From Mycetohabitans endofungorum (lineage in GTDB: Bacteria > Pseudomonadota > Gammaproteobacteria > Burkholderiales > Burkholderiaceae), in the NCBI RefSeq assembly GCF_002927045.1, contig NZ_PRDW01000008.1, positions 105,347-169,346 of the forward strand: DNA of 64,000 bases. The letters are read 5' to 3'. The notes beneath the pieces were generated by a model. It had not been told where the DNA came from and did no database searches. It saw only the letters and a list, made by a program, of their open reading frames with translations. Positions within the stretch are counted from its first letter, which is position 1, and every line of letters begins with the position of its first letter. The translations under genes were made by a program, and so were the position numbers. Of this stretch, positions 42,158-52,636 are shown piece after piece.

Positions 42158-44101
42158 ATGGGCAAGATTATCGGGATCGACCTCGGTACCACGAATTCGT
42201 GCGTGGCGCTGATGGAAGGCAACCAGGTGCGAGTGATCGAGAACTCGGAAGGCGCGCGCACGACGCCTTCGATCATCGCGTATATGGACGATGGCGAGAT
42301 TCTGGTCGGCGCGCCGGCTAAGCGCCAGTCCGTGACGAACCCGAAGAACACGCTGTTCGCTGTCAAGCGGCTGATCGGCCGTCGCTTTGAAGAGAAGGAA
42401 GTGCAGAAGGACATTGGCCTGATGCCTTACCAAATCATCAAGGCGGACAATGGCGACGCATGGGTACAGGTGCGCGACAAGAAGCTCGCGCCGCCGCAGA
42501 TTTCCGCCGAAGTGCTGCGCAAGATGAAGAAGACGGCCGAGGATTACCTCGGCGAGCCGGTGACCGAAGCGGTGATCACCGTGCCGGCGTACTTCAACGA
42601 CAGCCAGCGGCAAGCCACGAAGGATGCAGGCCGCATCGCCGGCCTGGACGTGAAGCGGATCATCAACGAGCCGACCGCCGCGGCGCTCGCCTTCGGACTG
42701 GACAAAACCGAGAAGGGAGATCGCAAGATCGCGGTCTATGACCTGGGCGGTGGCACGTTTGATATCTCGATCATCGAGATCGCGGACGTGGACGGCGAAA
42801 TGCAGTTCGAGGTGTTGTCGACCAACGGCGACACGTTCCTCGGTGGAGAGGACTTCGACCAGCGGATCATCGACTACATCATCGGTGAATTCAAGAAGGA
42901 GCAGGGCGTTGACCTGTCCAAGGACGTGCTCGCGCTGCAACGGCTGAAGGAAGCGGCCGAGAAGGCCAAGATCGAGCTATCGAGCTCAGCACAAACCGAG
43001 ATCAACCTGCCGTACATCACGGCGGACGCGTCCGGCCCGAAGCACTTGAATTTGAAGATCACCCGCGCGAAGCTGGAGGCGCTGGTCGAGGAGCTGATCG
43101 AGCGCACGATCGAGCCGTGCCGCACCGCGATCAAGGACGCGGGCGTGAAGGTCAGTGACATCGATGACGTGATCCTAGTGGGCGGCATGACGCGGATGCC
43201 GAAGGTGCAGGACAAGGTCAAGGCGTTCTTCGGCAAGGACCCGCGTCGCGACGTGAATCCGGACGAGGCGGTTGCGGTGGGTGCGGCGATCCAGGGCCAG
43301 GTGCTCTCCGGCGACCGCAAGGATGTGCTGCTGCTGGATGTGACGCCGCTGTCGCTGGGCATCGAGACGCTCGGTGGCGTGATGACGAAGATGATCAACA
43401 AAAACACGACGATCCCGACCAAGCACACGCAAGTGTACTCGACGGCCGACGACAACCAGTCGGCGGTGACGATCAAGGTGTTCCAGGGTGAGCGTGAGAT
43501 GGCGGCCGGCAACAAGCTGCTGGGCGAATTCAACCTGGAAGGCATCCCGCCCGCACCGCGCGGCGTGCCACAGATCGAAGTGACGTTCGACATTGACGCG
43601 AACGGCATCCTGCACGTGCATGCGCGTGACAAGGGCACGGGCAAGGAGAACAAGATCACGATCAAGGCGAATTCGGGCCTGTCCGAGGCTGAGATCGAGA
43701 AAATGGTGAAGGATGCTGAGGCGAACGCCGAGGAGGATCATCGCCTACGTGAGCTAGCCGACGCGCGTAACCAAGGTGACGCGCTGGTGCACAGCACGAA
43801 GAAGGCGCTGTCCGACTACGGCGACAAGATCGACGCGAGCGAGAAGACCGCGATCGAAGCTGCGCTCAAGGAACTGGAGGAAGCGCTGAAGAGCGCGTCC
43901 GACAAGGCGCAGGTCGAGGCGAAGATCGAGGCGCTGTCGAAGGTGTCGCAAAAGCTCGGTGAGAAGATGTACGCCGACATGCAGGCCCAGGCGGGCGCGG
44001 CCGGGGCATCGGCTGGGGACGGCGCGTCGTCCGCTGCACCGTCCGGCAAGGCCGAGGAAGACGTCGTCGACGCCGACTTCAAGGAAGTGAAGAAGGACTG
44101 A
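42158..44101 (+). CDS. dnaK: Chaperone DnaK (Hsp70)
   Basis: The 647-residue Hsp70 has all expected signatures: [14 protein letters not shown] at residues 4-17, the phosphate-binding region [18 protein letters not shown] near 193, and [14 protein letters not shown] near 340. The linker ([15 protein letters not shown]) is near 390 and the substrate-binding domain follows. The C-terminal tail has a Gly/Ala-rich stretch and ends with the acidic [15 protein letters not shown] typical of bacterial DnaK. The ATG is preceded by CAGGAGA; the longer open frame from 42089 lacks similarity. DnaK works with GrpE and DnaJ encoded on either side. Confidence 0.98.
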   Translation: MGKIIGIDLGTTNSCVALMEGNQVRVIENSEGARTTPSIIAYMDDGEILVGAPAKRQSVTNPKNTLFAVKRLIGRRFEEKEVQKDIGLMPYQIIKADNGDAWVQVRDKKLAPPQISAEVLRKMKKTAEDYLGEPVTEAVITVPAYFNDSQRQATKDAGRIAGLDVKRIINEPTAAALAFGLDKTEKGDRKIAVYDLGGGTFDISIIEIADVDGEMQFEVLSTNGDTFLGGEDFDQRIIDYIIGEFKKEQGVDLSKDVLALQRLKEAAEKAKIELSSSAQTEINLPYITADASGPKHLNLKITRAKLEALVEELIERTIEPCRTAIKDAGVKVSDIDDVILVGGMTRMPKVQDKVKAFFGKDPRRDVNPDEAVAVGAAIQGQVLSGDRKDVLLLDVTPLSLGIETLGGVMTKMINKNTTIPTKHTQVYSTADDNQSAVTIKVFQGEREMAAGNKLLGEFNLEGIPPAPRGVPQIEVTFDIDANGILHVHARDKGTGKENKITIKANSGLSEAEIEKMVKDAEANAEEDHRLRELADARNQGDALVHSTKKALSDYGDKIDASEKTAIEAALKELEEALKSASDKAQVEAKIEALSKVSQKLGEKMYADMQAQAGAAGASAGDGASSAAPSGKAEEDVVDADFKEVKKD

Positions 44102-44120
44102 GCGAAGCGGCGGTGGCAGC

Positions 44121-44148
44121 CGGTGCGCGGTGCGCGGTGCGCGATGCG
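44121..44148. repeat. Short 7-bp tandem repeat between dnaK and dnaJ
   Basis: CGGTGCG occurs three times in tandem, followed by one copy with a single change (CGATGCG). The array lies in the 170-bp dnaK-dnaJ space; no function is evident. Confidence 0.6.
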
Positions 44149-44271
44149 TGCCGCGTCCACCGGGCCGGCCATTTGTGTGCCATCGTGCACTGCAGCACGG
44201 TGGCGAAGACAGAGCGCCTGGCGGGCTTAGCGGCTCTCCGGGCCCATTTTGTTTGATGGCATTGACTCGAT

Positions 44272-45399
44272 ATGGCCAAACGGGACTACTACGACGTGCT
44301 GGGTGTCGCCAAGAATGCGTCCGATGACGACATCAAGAAGGCGTATCGGAAGCTGGCAATGAAGTACCACCCGGACCGCAATCCTGGCAACAAGGATGCG
44401 GAAGAGCATTTCAAGGAGGCGAAAGAGGCCTACGAAATGCTGTCCGACTCGCAGAAGCGCGCCGCGTACGATCAGTACGGCCATGCGGGCGTCGATCCGA
44501 ACATGGGTGCCGCCGGTGCACAAGGCTTCGGCGGCTTTGCCGATGCGTTCGGCGACATCTTCGGCGATATCTTTGGGCAAGCCGCAGGCGGCGGCCGGCG
44601 TGCCGGTCCGCAGGTGTACCGCGGCGCGGACCTGCGCTACAGCATGGAGATCACGCTGGAGCAGGCCGCGCATGGCTATGAGACGCAAATCCGCGTGCCG
44701 AGTTGGGCATCGTGCCAGGTATGCCATGGCTGCGGTGCGAAGCCGGGCACCAAGCCTGAGACGTGCCCGACTTGCCGTGGGCAGGGCCAGGTGCGCATGT
44801 CGCAGGGTTTCTTCAGCATCCAGCAGGCATGCCCAAAGTGCCACGGCACTGGGACGTACATTCCGGAGCCGTGCGCCCATTGCCACGGCGTCGGCAAAGT
44901 CAAGGAAACCAAGACGCTGGAGGTGAAGATTCCCGCCGGCATCGATGAGGGGATGCGGATCCGTTCCGCCGGCAACGGCGAGCCGGGCATCAATGGCGGT
45001 CCGAACGGTGATCTATATGTGGAGATCCACATCAAGCCGCACACCGTCTTCGAGCGTGACGGCGACGACCTGCATTGCCAGATGCCGATCGCGTTCACCA
45101 CCGCGGCGCTGGGCGGCGAGATCGAGGTGCCAACGCTGGCCGGCAAGGCATCGTTCACCGTGTCGGAAGGCACACAATCGGGCAAGACGTTCCGTCTGCG
45201 CGGCAAGGGCATCAAGGGTTTGCGCTCGAGCCTGCCGGGCGACCTGTACGTGCACGTGCAGGTGGAGACGCCGGTCAAGCTGACCGATACGCAGCGTGAC
45301 CTACTGCGCCAGTTCGAAAAGTCGCTGGTTGAAGGGGGCGCGCGGCATAGCCCGCAGAGCAAGGGCTGGTTCGACCGCGTGAAAAGCTTCTTCGAGTGA
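44272..45399 (+). CDS. dnaJ: Chaperone DnaJ (Hsp40)
   Basis: DnaJ delivers substrates to DnaK and stimulates its ATPase. The 375-residue type I protein has the J domain at residues 4-70 with the HPD motif at 33-35. A Gly/Phe-rich linker ([20 protein letters not shown]) follows. The zinc domain near residues 143-210 has four CxxC modules (CQVC, CPTC, CPKC, CAHC), then the substrate-binding C-terminal domain. It starts 170 bp after dnaK and ends one base before the ATG of pabBC. Confidence 0.97.
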   Translation: MAKRDYYDVLGVAKNASDDDIKKAYRKLAMKYHPDRNPGNKDAEEHFKEAKEAYEMLSDSQKRAAYDQYGHAGVDPNMGAAGAQGFGGFADAFGDIFGDIFGQAAGGGRRAGPQVYRGADLRYSMEITLEQAAHGYETQIRVPSWASCQVCHGCGAKPGTKPETCPTCRGQGQVRMSQGFFSIQQACPKCHGTGTYIPEPCAHCHGVGKVKETKTLEVKIPAGIDEGMRIRSAGNGEPGINGGPNGDLYVEIHIKPHTVFERDGDDLHCQMPIAFTTAALGGEIEVPTLAGKASFTVSEGTQSGKTFRLRGKGIKGLRSSLPGDLYVHVQVETPVKLTDTQRDLLRQFEKSLVEGGARHSPQSKGWFDRVKSFFE

Positions 45400-45400
45400 C

Positions 45401-47314
45401 ATGATGGCAGTTGACGCGGGGGCGGGGCGGGCTGCGGGCGACCCCGACAGCGCCCGCGTGTTCGCGCTGCTCGACGACTGCGCGTCCGAGGAGGCGTCGG
45501 CTGATGCCCCTGCATGCCGCTCGCGTCTCTATACGGCGTTCTCGCATGAGCGCACTTGTACCGATCCCGGTCGGCTCGATGCAGTGCTCGCCGAAGTTGA
45601 CGCAGATCTGCGCACGGGGCTGCATGCGTTGTTACTTGCGGACTACGAATGGGGCGTACGGCTGCAATGCTCGGCTAGGCGCGCCGGCGGCGGTGCGCTG
45701 CGCATTCTTCTGTTCCGCGAGTTGCGCCGCCTGTCCTCGGAGCAGGTCGCGGCGTGGTTGCAGCAGCAGGACGGCGGCCACGCGGATCCCGGCGTGGCTG
45801 GCATCGCGAACGTACGCAGCAGTGTCACGCGTGACGCGTTCGACGACGCGATCACGCGCATTCATGCAGCATTGCGCGACGGCGATTCCTATCAAGTCAA
45901 CTATACGTATCGGCTCGCGTTCGATATGTTCGGCTCGGCGCCTGCATTGTATCGACGCTTGCGGGCGCGCCAACCGGTGCCGTTCGGCGCTTTGCTGGCG
46001 CTGCCCGATGGCACCCATGTGTTGTCGTTGTCGCCCGAACTGTTCGTCGAGCATCGTGGCGGGACGATCGTCGCGCGGCCGATGAAAGGCACGGCGCCGC
46101 GTGCGAATGACGCGCAGCTCGACGCGCAGCAAGCGCGGGCATTGGCCGCCGACGACAAGAACCGGGCAGAGAACCTGATGATCGTTGACCTGCTGCGCAA
46201 CGACCTGGGCAGGATCGCGCGGACCGGTTCGGTTCGCGTGCCCGCGTTGTTTACGGTCGAGCCGTACGCGTCGGTGTGGCAAATGACATCGACCGTGCAC
46301 GCGTGCGTGCGTGACGGGATCAGTTTTGCCGACGTGCTACGGGCGCTTTTTCCGTGTGGCTCGATTACCGGCGCGCCAAAGGTTCGCACGATGGCGTTGA
46401 TCGAGTCGATTGAGACGACACCACGCGGGCTGTATACCGGCGCGATTGGGTGGCTCGACACGTCTGCCGACGCACGCACGCTTGGCGATTTTTGCCTGTC
46501 GGTAGCCATTCGCACGCTGGTGTTGGCGCCGCGAGCGGACACGGGTATGGGCGCCGACGTGCGTGCGGGAACGCTCGGTGTGGGCGCCGGCATCGTGCTG
46601 GACAGCGTTGCGCACGACGAATATCTCGAATGTGCGTTAAAGGCGCGCTTCTTAACCGAGGTGGACCCCGGTTTCCAGTTGTTTGAGACGATGTATGCCA
46701 CGCGGGATGGCGTGCGGCACGCAGGCCTTCATGTCGCCCGTGTCGAGCGCAGCGCGCGCTATTTCGGCTTCCGGTTTGACGCCGCTGTGTTTGCGGCACG
46801 GCTCGCGCAGGTCTGCGCGGCGCTCGCGCCGGATCGCGCATATCGGATGCGTGCGACGCTGCGCAAGGACGGGGTCATCGACGTCAGCGCGGCGCCATTG
46901 CCGTCGCTCGCGGCCAGTCCGGTGCGTGTGATGCTGGCGGCCGACCACGGCATCACTGCGCCGGACCCGGACGATCCGTTGCTGCGTCACAAGACCACCT
47001 GCCGGGATACCTATGACCGAGCATGGCGGCTGGCGCAAACCCATCACGCGTTTGACCTGTTGTTTTTCAATCGGCTTGGCGAGCTGACCGAAGGCGGCCG
47101 CAGCACGGTATTCGTGCGAATCGACGGCCGCTGGGTCACGCCGCCACTGGCCAGCGGCGTATTACCCGGCGTCATGCGCTCGGTGCTGCTCGCGGATCCG
47201 GCGTGGCAGGCCATCGAGCGGCCGATCACGCGGGCCGACTTCGAGCGCCGCGACGCGCTCGTTGTCTGCAATGCGCTGCGCGGCGCGATGCCGGCACAGT
47301 TGCTTCGCTTTTAG
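45401..47314 (+). CDS. pabBC: Fused aminodeoxychorismate synthase component I / aminodeoxychorismate lyase
   Basis: The 637-residue fusion makes 4-aminobenzoate for folate. The N-terminal 410 or so residues are PabB-like (chorismate-binding), with GDSYQVNYTYRLAF near 160, MKGTAPR near 227, NLMIVDLLRNDLGRI near 257, and CGSITGAPKVRTMALIESIE near 320. The C-terminal part is a PabC-like class IV aminotransferase fold, with the PLP lysine expected in LLRHKTTCRDTYDRAW near 530 and ELTEGGRSTVFV near 565. Such fusions are usual in Burkholderiaceae. It begins one base after dnaJ, and folK and panB of the folate and pantothenate pathways lie next on the other strand. Confidence 0.93.
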   Translation: MMAVDAGAGRAAGDPDSARVFALLDDCASEEASADAPACRSRLYTAFSHERTCTDPGRLDAVLAEVDADLRTGLHALLLADYEWGVRLQCSARRAGGGALRILLFRELRRLSSEQVAAWLQQQDGGHADPGVAGIANVRSSVTRDAFDDAITRIHAALRDGDSYQVNYTYRLAFDMFGSAPALYRRLRARQPVPFGALLALPDGTHVLSLSPELFVEHRGGTIVARPMKGTAPRANDAQLDAQQARALAADDKNRAENLMIVDLLRNDLGRIARTGSVRVPALFTVEPYASVWQMTSTVHACVRDGISFADVLRALFPCGSITGAPKVRTMALIESIETTPRGLYTGAIGWLDTSADARTLGDFCLSVAIRTLVLAPRADTGMGADVRAGTLGVGAGIVLDSVAHDEYLECALKARFLTEVDPGFQLFETMYATRDGVRHAGLHVARVERSARYFGFRFDAAVFAARLAQVCAALAPDRAYRMRATLRKDGVIDVSAAPLPSLAASPVRVMLAADHGITAPDPDDPLLRHKTTCRDTYDRAWRLAQTHHAFDLLFFNRLGELTEGGRSTVFVRIDGRWVTPPLASGVLPGVMRSVLLADPAWQAIERPITRADFERRDALVVCNALRGAMPAQLLRF

Positions 47315-47324
47315 TGACGTCGAT

Positions 47325-48143
47325 TCAGAACGTGTGCTCTGCGGCGGGGAACGTGCGTTCCTTGACGGCGCGCACGTAGGCGTGGACGGCTGCCTCGATT
47401 GATGGCTGACCGGCCATGAAGTCCTTGACGAACCGGGGCCGCTTGCCAGGGAACACGCCGAGCATGTCATGCAACACCAGTACTTGGCCCGAGCAGTCAA
47501 CTCCGGCGCCGATGCCGATGGTCGGAATCGTCAGCGCTGCGGTGACCTGGCCCCCCAACGCGGCAGGGATCGCTTCAAGCACGAGCAGCTGCGCGCCGGC
47601 CTGCTCGATCAACTGAGCGTCCTTTTTCAACTGTTCGGCCGCCAGATCGTTCTTGCCCTGGACCTTGAAGCCGCCGAACGCGTGCACCGACTGCGGCGTG
47701 AGCCCCAGGTGCGCACAGACCGGCACTGACCGTTCGACCAGGAAGCGGATCGTCTCGGCAAGCCACGCACCACCCTCGAGCTTGACCATCTGCGCACCCG
47801 CCTGCATCAGCTTGACGGCGCTTGAATACGCGTCTGCCGGTGTACCGTAGCTGCCGAACGGCAAATCCGCGACGATCAGCGCGTCACCGCGGCTGCCGCG
47901 CGCCACGCTGGCGGTGTGGTACGCGATATCCGCCACGCTGACCGGCAACGTCGTGGCCTGGCCCTGCAGCACGTTGCCGAGCGAGTCGCCGATGAGGAGC
48001 GCGTCCACGCCCGCGCGCTCGAGCAATGCCGCAAAGCTTGCGTCGTAGCACGTCAGCATTGCGATCGGCTCGCCAGCCTCGCGCATCTGCTGAAGGCGCG
48101 GGACAGTGACGGCGCGACGGCCGGAATCTTGCAGATAGCTCAT
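47325..48143 (-). CDS. panB: 3-methyl-2-oxobutanoate hydroxymethyltransferase
   Basis: PanB makes ketopantoate, the first step of pantothenate synthesis. The 272-residue enzyme shows [19 protein letters not shown] near residue 29, the metal-binding [14 protein letters not shown] near 50, [13 protein letters not shown] near 118, [20 protein letters not shown] near 142, and [20 protein letters not shown] near 205. The ATG before [10 protein letters not shown] gives the normal length. It follows the deoxynucleoside kinase gene after 23 bp and is the last gene of the hda-pcnB-folK run. Confidence 0.96.
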   Translation of the reverse strand: MSYLQDSGRRAVTVPRLQQMREAGEPIAMLTCYDASFAALLERAGVDALLIGDSLGNVLQGQATTLPVSVADIAYHTASVARGSRGDALIVADLPFGSYGTPADAYSSAVKLMQAGAQMVKLEGGAWLAETIRFLVERSVPVCAHLGLTPQSVHAFGGFKVQGKNDLAAEQLKKDAQLIEQAGAQLLVLEAIPAALGGQVTAALTIPTIGIGAGVDCSGQVLVLHDMLGVFPGKRPRFVKDFMAGQPSIEAAVHAYVRAVKERTFPAAEHTF

Positions 48144-48166
48144 GACAAAATGATCCTCGGAGAGCG

Positions 48167-48859
48167 TTATAGCGCCGTGCCCTTCACCCATACCGCCTTG
48201 CGGCCGCGCATCGATCCGATGTGCTTGACTAGCAAGTCTAGGTCGGCGTCAGATCCCGCCAGATCTAGATGGTCGGTATTGACGCTGAGCAGCGGCGCGT
48301 CGTCGTAGTGATAGAAAAACTCGCTGTACGCGGCGCACAATGCGCGCAGATACGCATCGGTGATATGCGCCTGCATCGGAATCGCACGCTTCTGGATCCG
48401 GGCAAACAGCGTTTCCGGACTGGCCTGAAGGTAGATCACGAGATCCGGCACTGGCTGGGCGAGCGGCACGCGTGCGGCCAGCGCTCGATACAGCGTGAAT
48501 TCATCGTCGGGCAGCGCTAGGCGGGCAAACAACTCGTCTTTCTGCGGCAGAAAGTCCACGACGAGCGGTGTGCCGCACTGCCGTGCATCGGCGATCGCGC
48601 GCATTTGCGTCTCGCGCTGCAGCAGGAAGTCCAATTGCGCTGGTAACGCGTAGCGCGCGTTGTCGTGATAGAAGCGCTCGAGGAACGGGTTGTCAGCCGA
48701 GCGCTCCAGCAGCGTTTGCATTGACCAGCGTGTCGCCAGTTGCGTCGCCAGCGTGGTCTTACCGGCGCCGATTGGCCCCTCGATCACCAGGTAGCCGAAC
48801 GGCGTGTGCTGCACCGGCGCATGGACGGTCAGCGGTGGCACGACGGCGGACGGGTTCAT
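48167..48859 (-). CDS. Deoxynucleoside kinase (deoxyadenosine/deoxyguanosine kinase-like)
   Basis: The 230-residue P-loop kinase has [20 protein letters not shown] near residue 22-41, [15 protein letters not shown] near 52, and [16 protein letters not shown] near 102. The Arg-rich lid region [10 protein letters not shown] is near 150. Members phosphorylate deoxynucleosides; in beta-proteobacteria the gene commonly sits between folK and panB, as here. The ATG of MNPSAVVPP overlaps the folK stop (ATGA), supporting that start. The substrate preference cannot be read from sequence. Confidence 0.88.
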   Translation of the reverse strand: MNPSAVVPPLTVHAPVQHTPFGYLVIEGPIGAGKTTLATQLATRWSMQTLLERSADNPFLERFYHDNARYALPAQLDFLLQRETQMRAIADARQCGTPLVVDFLPQKDELFARLALPDDEFTLYRALAARVPLAQPVPDLVIYLQASPETLFARIQKRAIPMQAHITDAYLRALCAAYSEFFYHYDDAPLLSVNTDHLDLAGSDADLDLLVKHIGSMRGRKAVWVKGTAL

Positions 48860-49398
48860 TGGCGCGGTCCCGACTTGCCGCCCACGATCGCAGTAGCGAC
48901 GCGTCGGAACGGGCATTGGCAGGGGGCGATCTTTTCGATGCGCTGCGACGCGACGTCAGGCAGGTAACAGTCCGCACGGCCCAGCGCGGGAATCTCAATC
49001 GCCGCGTCCAGTTCGAGCAGTGGCACTAGCGCGAACGCTCGCTCGGTTAACCGCGGGTGCGGCACTGTCAGGTCGTGCTCGTCGAGTTGCCCGGTGCCGT
49101 ACAGCAGAATATCGATGTCTAGCGTCCGAGGTGCGTTCCGGTACGGGCGCTCGCGGCCGAAGTGATGCTCAATGCCGTGGCACAGGGCGAGCAGCTGCCG
49201 TGCGGCAAGCGTGGTATCGATCTTCACCACGCAATTGTAGAAGTCGTCGCCACCGGCATCGACTGGAGCGGTGCGATACAGGCTCGATTTCGCGAGTACG
49301 GTGACGGGAGCCTGCTGCGCGAGGCAGACCACGGCGTCCTTTAGCGTCTGGCGCGCGTCGCCAAGGTTCGCGCCCAGGCCAAGATAGGCTACGGTCAT
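48856..49398 (-). CDS. folK: 2-amino-4-hydroxy-6-hydroxymethyldihydropteridine pyrophosphokinase
   Basis: FolK (HPPK) transfers pyrophosphate from ATP to the pterin precursor in folate synthesis. The 180-residue enzyme begins MTVAYLGLGANLGDARQTL and has SSLYRTAPVDAGGDDFYNCV near 38. The signature RYRNAPRTLDIDILLYG-like stretch near residue 85 (seen as PYRNAPRTLDIDILLYG) carries the two metal-binding Asp, and LTVPHPRLTERAFALVPL is near 110. It ends in an ATGA overlap with the kinase gene and begins 43 bp after pcnB. Confidence 0.96.
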   Translation of the reverse strand: MTVAYLGLGANLGDARQTLKDAVVCLAQQAPVTVLAKSSLYRTAPVDAGGDDFYNCVVKIDTTLAARQLLALCHGIEHHFGRERPYRNAPRTLDIDILLYGTGQLDEHDLTVPHPRLTERAFALVPLLELDAAIEIPALGRADCYLPDVASQRIEKIAPCQCPFRRVATAIVGGKSGPRQ

Positions 49399-49441
49399 GA
49401 CGTCGACTCCTGCATTCGATGGCCGGCGTTCGCGCAAGCCG

Positions 49442-51160
49442 CTAGGCGTCGCCGTTGCCACGTGGTTCACCGTCGGTTGGCGACGAGGCCTGCCGGGCAC
49501 CTTCGCTAGGATCCTTGCGGTTGCGCGAGCCGCTACGGCGCCGGCGCTTGCGCGGCGAGCGCTCCTTGTCGCCCTGTGCCAGCAGTGCCTCGCGCGTGTC
49601 CGGATCGCCGGCGATGAAATCCGTCCACCATTGACCGACCGACGCGTCCAACTCGCCCGCCTCGCAGCGTAGCAAGAGAAAATCATAACCTGCTCTAAAC
49701 CGCTGGTGCTCCAGCAGCTTCAACGCGCTGCGGCCGGAGCGTTTCTCCAGCCGGGGCTGCAGCCCCCAGATTTCGCGCATGTCGGCGGTGTAGCGCCTCT
49801 GGATCGCGAGTTTTTCGGTCTGCTGGTCGAGCACGTCGTCCATGGCACGATGCAGCGCCGGGATCGAATGTTCGCCGCCGGCCTCGTATTGCTGCCAGCG
49901 CAGTTGCATTTCGCGCCACAGCAGAGAGGCAAACAGGAACCCGGGTGAGACTGGTTTGCCCGAGCGCACACGCTCGTCGGTATTGGTCAGCGCAAGCGTG
50001 ATAAAACGCTCCCCGCCGGGCTGCTCGAGCGCCACGTCCAACAGCGGCAACAGCCCATGGTGCAGGCCCAGCGCGCGCAACTGCTTCAGGCAGCCGAGCG
50101 CGTGTCCGGACAGCAGCAGCTTGAGCATCTCGTCGAACAGCCGGGCCGCCGGCACGTTGTTGATCAGATCCGCTAGCTCGGCGATCGGCGCCTGCGTCGA
50201 CGATTCGATCGTGAAGTCCAGCTTGGCCGCGAAACGCACGACACGCAGCATCCTGACCGGATCCTCGCGAAAGCGGGTGGCTGGCTCGCCGATCATTCGT
50301 AGCACGCGTTGGCGAATGTCGTCCATCCCGCGATGGTAGTCGAGCACGGTCTGCGTCGCCGGATCGTAGTACATCGCGTTGACGGTGAAGTCGCGCCGCG
50401 TCGCGTCCTCGTGCTGTTCGCCCCAGACGTTGTCGCGCAGCACGCGCCCGCTCGCGTCCACCGCATGCGTGCGCCGGTCCAGCTCGCCGCGTCGCAGCTT
50501 GCGCGGTGGCGCAGCCGGCTCGCTGTCCGTGGGCCCGGCGCCAGCTGGCGCCGCATCCATCAGCGCGCGGAACGTCGACACTTCGATGATCTCCTGTCCG
50601 AACTGGACGTGGACGATCTGAAAACGCCGGCCGATTAACCGGGCGCGGCGGAACAGCTTGACGACCTCATCCGGCGTGGCGTCCGTGGCGACATCAAAAT
50701 CCTTCGGCGCGATATTGAGCAGCAGATCGCGCACCGCGCCGCCGACGATGAACGCGCGAAAACCGGCTTGTTGCAGCGTGTCGGTGACGCGGATGGCATT
50801 GCGCGAGATCAGCGCCGGATCGATACGATGGATGTCGGCTGGCACGATCACCGGTACTTCGGCTTCGCCACCCGCAGCAGTATGGCTGCTGGCATGGCCG
50901 CCGGCGGCTAAGGTGTTGCGGCGCGGCGTGCGGCGCGGTGGCTTGCGCGACGGCAGCCTAGTGTCCTGCGCGGCCCGTGCGTCAGCCGGCGCGCTGCGCT
51001 GCGCGTCGCGCGCCGCATTGCGCTGACGGCCTGTCGGAGCGATGTCCGTGTTGGCATTCGCGCTGCCTCGATCGGCGTCGGCGCTGCGCGATGTGTCGGC
51101 CGGCGGGGTGGCATCGCCGCTACGCGAGCCGAACAACTTGCGGATGAATTTTGTAATCAC
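49442..51160 (-). CDS. pcnB: Poly(A) polymerase I
   Basis: PcnB adds poly(A) tails that promote RNA decay. The 572-residue chain has a basic, Ala-rich N-terminal extension of about 105 residues. The nucleotidyltransferase core follows, with FIVGGAVRDLLLNIAPKDFD near 138 carrying the GG and DFD catalytic elements, ATDATPDEVVKLFRR, and the RRDFTVNAMYYD motif near 257. The C-terminus ends in a strongly basic tail (RSPRKRRRRSGSRNRK). The start is a GTG overlapping the stop of the HAD gene (GTGA). folK follows 43 bp downstream, a classic pairing. Confidence 0.94.
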   Translation of the reverse strand: MITKFIRKLFGSRSGDATPPADTSRSADADRGSANANTDIAPTGRQRNAARDAQRSAPADARAAQDTRLPSRKPPRRTPRRNTLAAGGHASSHTAAGGEAEVPVIVPADIHRIDPALISRNAIRVTDTLQQAGFRAFIVGGAVRDLLLNIAPKDFDVATDATPDEVVKLFRRARLIGRRFQIVHVQFGQEIIEVSTFRALMDAAPAGAGPTDSEPAAPPRKLRRGELDRRTHAVDASGRVLRDNVWGEQHEDATRRDFTVNAMYYDPATQTVLDYHRGMDDIRQRVLRMIGEPATRFREDPVRMLRVVRFAAKLDFTIESSTQAPIAELADLINNVPAARLFDEMLKLLLSGHALGCLKQLRALGLHHGLLPLLDVALEQPGGERFITLALTNTDERVRSGKPVSPGFLFASLLWREMQLRWQQYEAGGEHSIPALHRAMDDVLDQQTEKLAIQRRYTADMREIWGLQPRLEKRSGRSALKLLEHQRFRAGYDFLLLRCEAGELDASVGQWWTDFIAGDPDTREALLAQGDKERSPRKRRRRSGSRNRKDPSEGARQASSPTDGEPRGNGDA

Positions 51161-51855
51161 GTCGATTGAAACAGTTCAAGGATGCGCCAACCACGGGCCA
51201 GCGCATACTCGCGCAGCTTCTCGTCCGGATTGGTCGCCACCGGGTCAGTGACCTTTTCGAGTAGCGGGATGTCGTTGTGCGAGTCGCTATAGAAGTAGCT
51301 GTGCGCAAAGCTTGTCCAGTCGCAGCCGAGCGAATCCAGCCACGCCTGCACCCGCACGATCTTGCCCTCGCGGTAGCTCGGCACACCCATCGGGTTGCCC
51401 GTGTACGGGCTGTCGGGATGCCCGTCCGTCGTCTCGACCTCGCACGCGATCAACGTCTCGATGCCGAATGCTTCCGCGATCGGTGCGGTGATGAACGCGT
51501 TGGTCGCCGTCACGATGCAGCACAGGTCACCCGCCTCCTGGTGCTCTTGCACCAATGCGCGGGCGGCGGGCAGGATCCGCGGGTTGATGACCTCGTGCAT
51601 AAACAGTTCATGCCAGTCGTCCAGTTGTCGCCGCGAGTATTTCGCCAGCGGGGTGAGCATCGCGCGCAGGTACGCATGGATGTCCAGCTTGCCTGCCTGG
51701 TAGTCGGCGTAGAAGCGGTCGTTTTCGCGCGAGAAGCTGTCGGCATCGACAATGCCGAGCTTGACCATGAAGCGCCCCCACTCGTGGTCGCTATCGGTGG
51801 GGATCAGCGTATGGTCCAGGTCGAACAGGGCGAGATTGCGTGCGGTTTTCGTCAT
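51157..51855 (-). CDS. HAD-family hydrolase, phosphoserine-phosphatase-like (HAD-IB)
   Basis: The 232-residue phosphatase has the nucleophile motif LALFDLDHTLIPTDSDHEW at its N-terminus (Asp-x-Asp), IVTATNAFITAPIAEAFG as motif II, a Lys in SYREGKIVRVQ, and FYSDSHNDIPLLEKV as motif IV. It belongs to the HAD-IB group that includes SerB-like phosphatases; the substrate is unknown. The second ATG (MTKTARNLALF) was taken, with one nine bases further upstream as alternative. Its stop overlaps the GTG of pcnB, and it lies 10 bp after hda. Confidence 0.88.
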   Translation of the reverse strand: MTKTARNLALFDLDHTLIPTDSDHEWGRFMVKLGIVDADSFSRENDRFYADYQAGKLDIHAYLRAMLTPLAKYSRRQLDDWHELFMHEVINPRILPAARALVQEHQEAGDLCCIVTATNAFITAPIAEAFGIETLIACEVETTDGHPDSPYTGNPMGVPSYREGKIVRVQAWLDSLGCDWTSFAHSYFYSDSHNDIPLLEKVTDPVATNPDEKLREYALARGWRILELFQST

Positions 51856-51865
51856 GGAGCGCATT

Positions 51866-52585
51866 TTACTTGAAGCTGTCCGCCAGCATCGCGCGCAGCA
51901 GCGGCAGCGTGACCGCGCGCTTGTGCTCGAGGGCGAAACGGTCGAGCTCGTCCAGGACGTGCATCAGGCTGGGCATGTCGCGGCGGTAGTGTGTGAGCAG
52001 CCATGTCGGCACGTCGTCGGCGAACGTCAGGCCGCGTTCGCGCGCGGCTTGCTTGAGCACGGCCGCCTTGTCCTCGTCGGCCAGCGCGCCGAGATGGAAC
52101 ACCAGGCCCCAGCCCAGGCGCGTGCGCACATCCTCGCGCACGGCTAGATGCAGCGGCGCGGCGTTGCCGGTGGTCACCAGCGCGCTGCCTGGGCTGGCGC
52201 GCACCTCGTTGAACAGGTTGAACAGCGCGATCTGTTGTGCGTCGGCGAGTTGGTCGACATCGTCGACCGCATAGATCGCGACACGCGGATCATAGCCGAA
52301 CGCCGACAGCGGGCTGGGTGGCGCGACAAAGCGCGCGCGGCCGCTGGATGCGCCGGCCACCAGCGCCTGCAGCAGGTGGCTGCGCCCGCTCCCGGCGTCC
52401 CCCCACACGTAGAACGTGCGGTCTGCGACCGGCCCGGCCGCGAGGGCGGCGTCCAGGCCGGCGAGACGGGCGACCAGTTCGGCATGGGCACCGGCGAAGA
52501 AGTTCTCGAATGTCTTCGGCGGTGGTGTGCCCAGGTCGAGTGTGAGTTGACGATGGGAAGCAGACGAGGTCGGCACGGGTGGCAA
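51866..52585 (-). CDS. hda: DnaA regulatory inactivator Hda
   Basis: Hda binds the loaded sliding clamp and triggers ATP hydrolysis by DnaA, limiting re-initiation of replication. The product of about 239 residues has the clamp-binding motif RQLTLDLG near the N-terminus. A degenerate Walker A VWGDAGSGRSHLLQAL near 60 has Arg in place of the P-loop Lys, and VDDVDQLADAQQIALFNLFN acts as Walker B near 107, followed by AAA+ elements. No ATG lies before the motif; the start is a TTG at 52585 or a GTG at 52576. It heads a six-gene minus-strand run and is divergent from purM. Confidence 0.9.
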   Translation of the reverse strand: MPPVPTSSASHRQLTLDLGTPPPKTFENFFAGAHAELVARLAGLDAALAAGPVADRTFYVWGDAGSGRSHLLQALVAGASSGRARFVAPPSPLSAFGYDPRVAIYAVDDVDQLADAQQIALFNLFNEVRASPGSALVTTGNAAPLHLAVREDVRTRLGWGLVFHLGALADEDKAAVLKQAARERGLTFADDVPTWLLTHYRRDMPSLMHVLDELDRFALEHKRAVTLPLLRAMLADSFK

Positions 52586-52636
52586 GGGTCCTGGAATGCG
52601 GTTTGACGAGTTCGTGCGGGCGGCACACTCGCATCG

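Noticed and set aside
38100..44275. CIRCE operator for HrcA
   Set aside because: No TTAGCACTC / GAGTGCTAA inverted repeat was found before hrcA, grpE, dnaK or dnaJ; grpE has a sigma-32 promoter instead.
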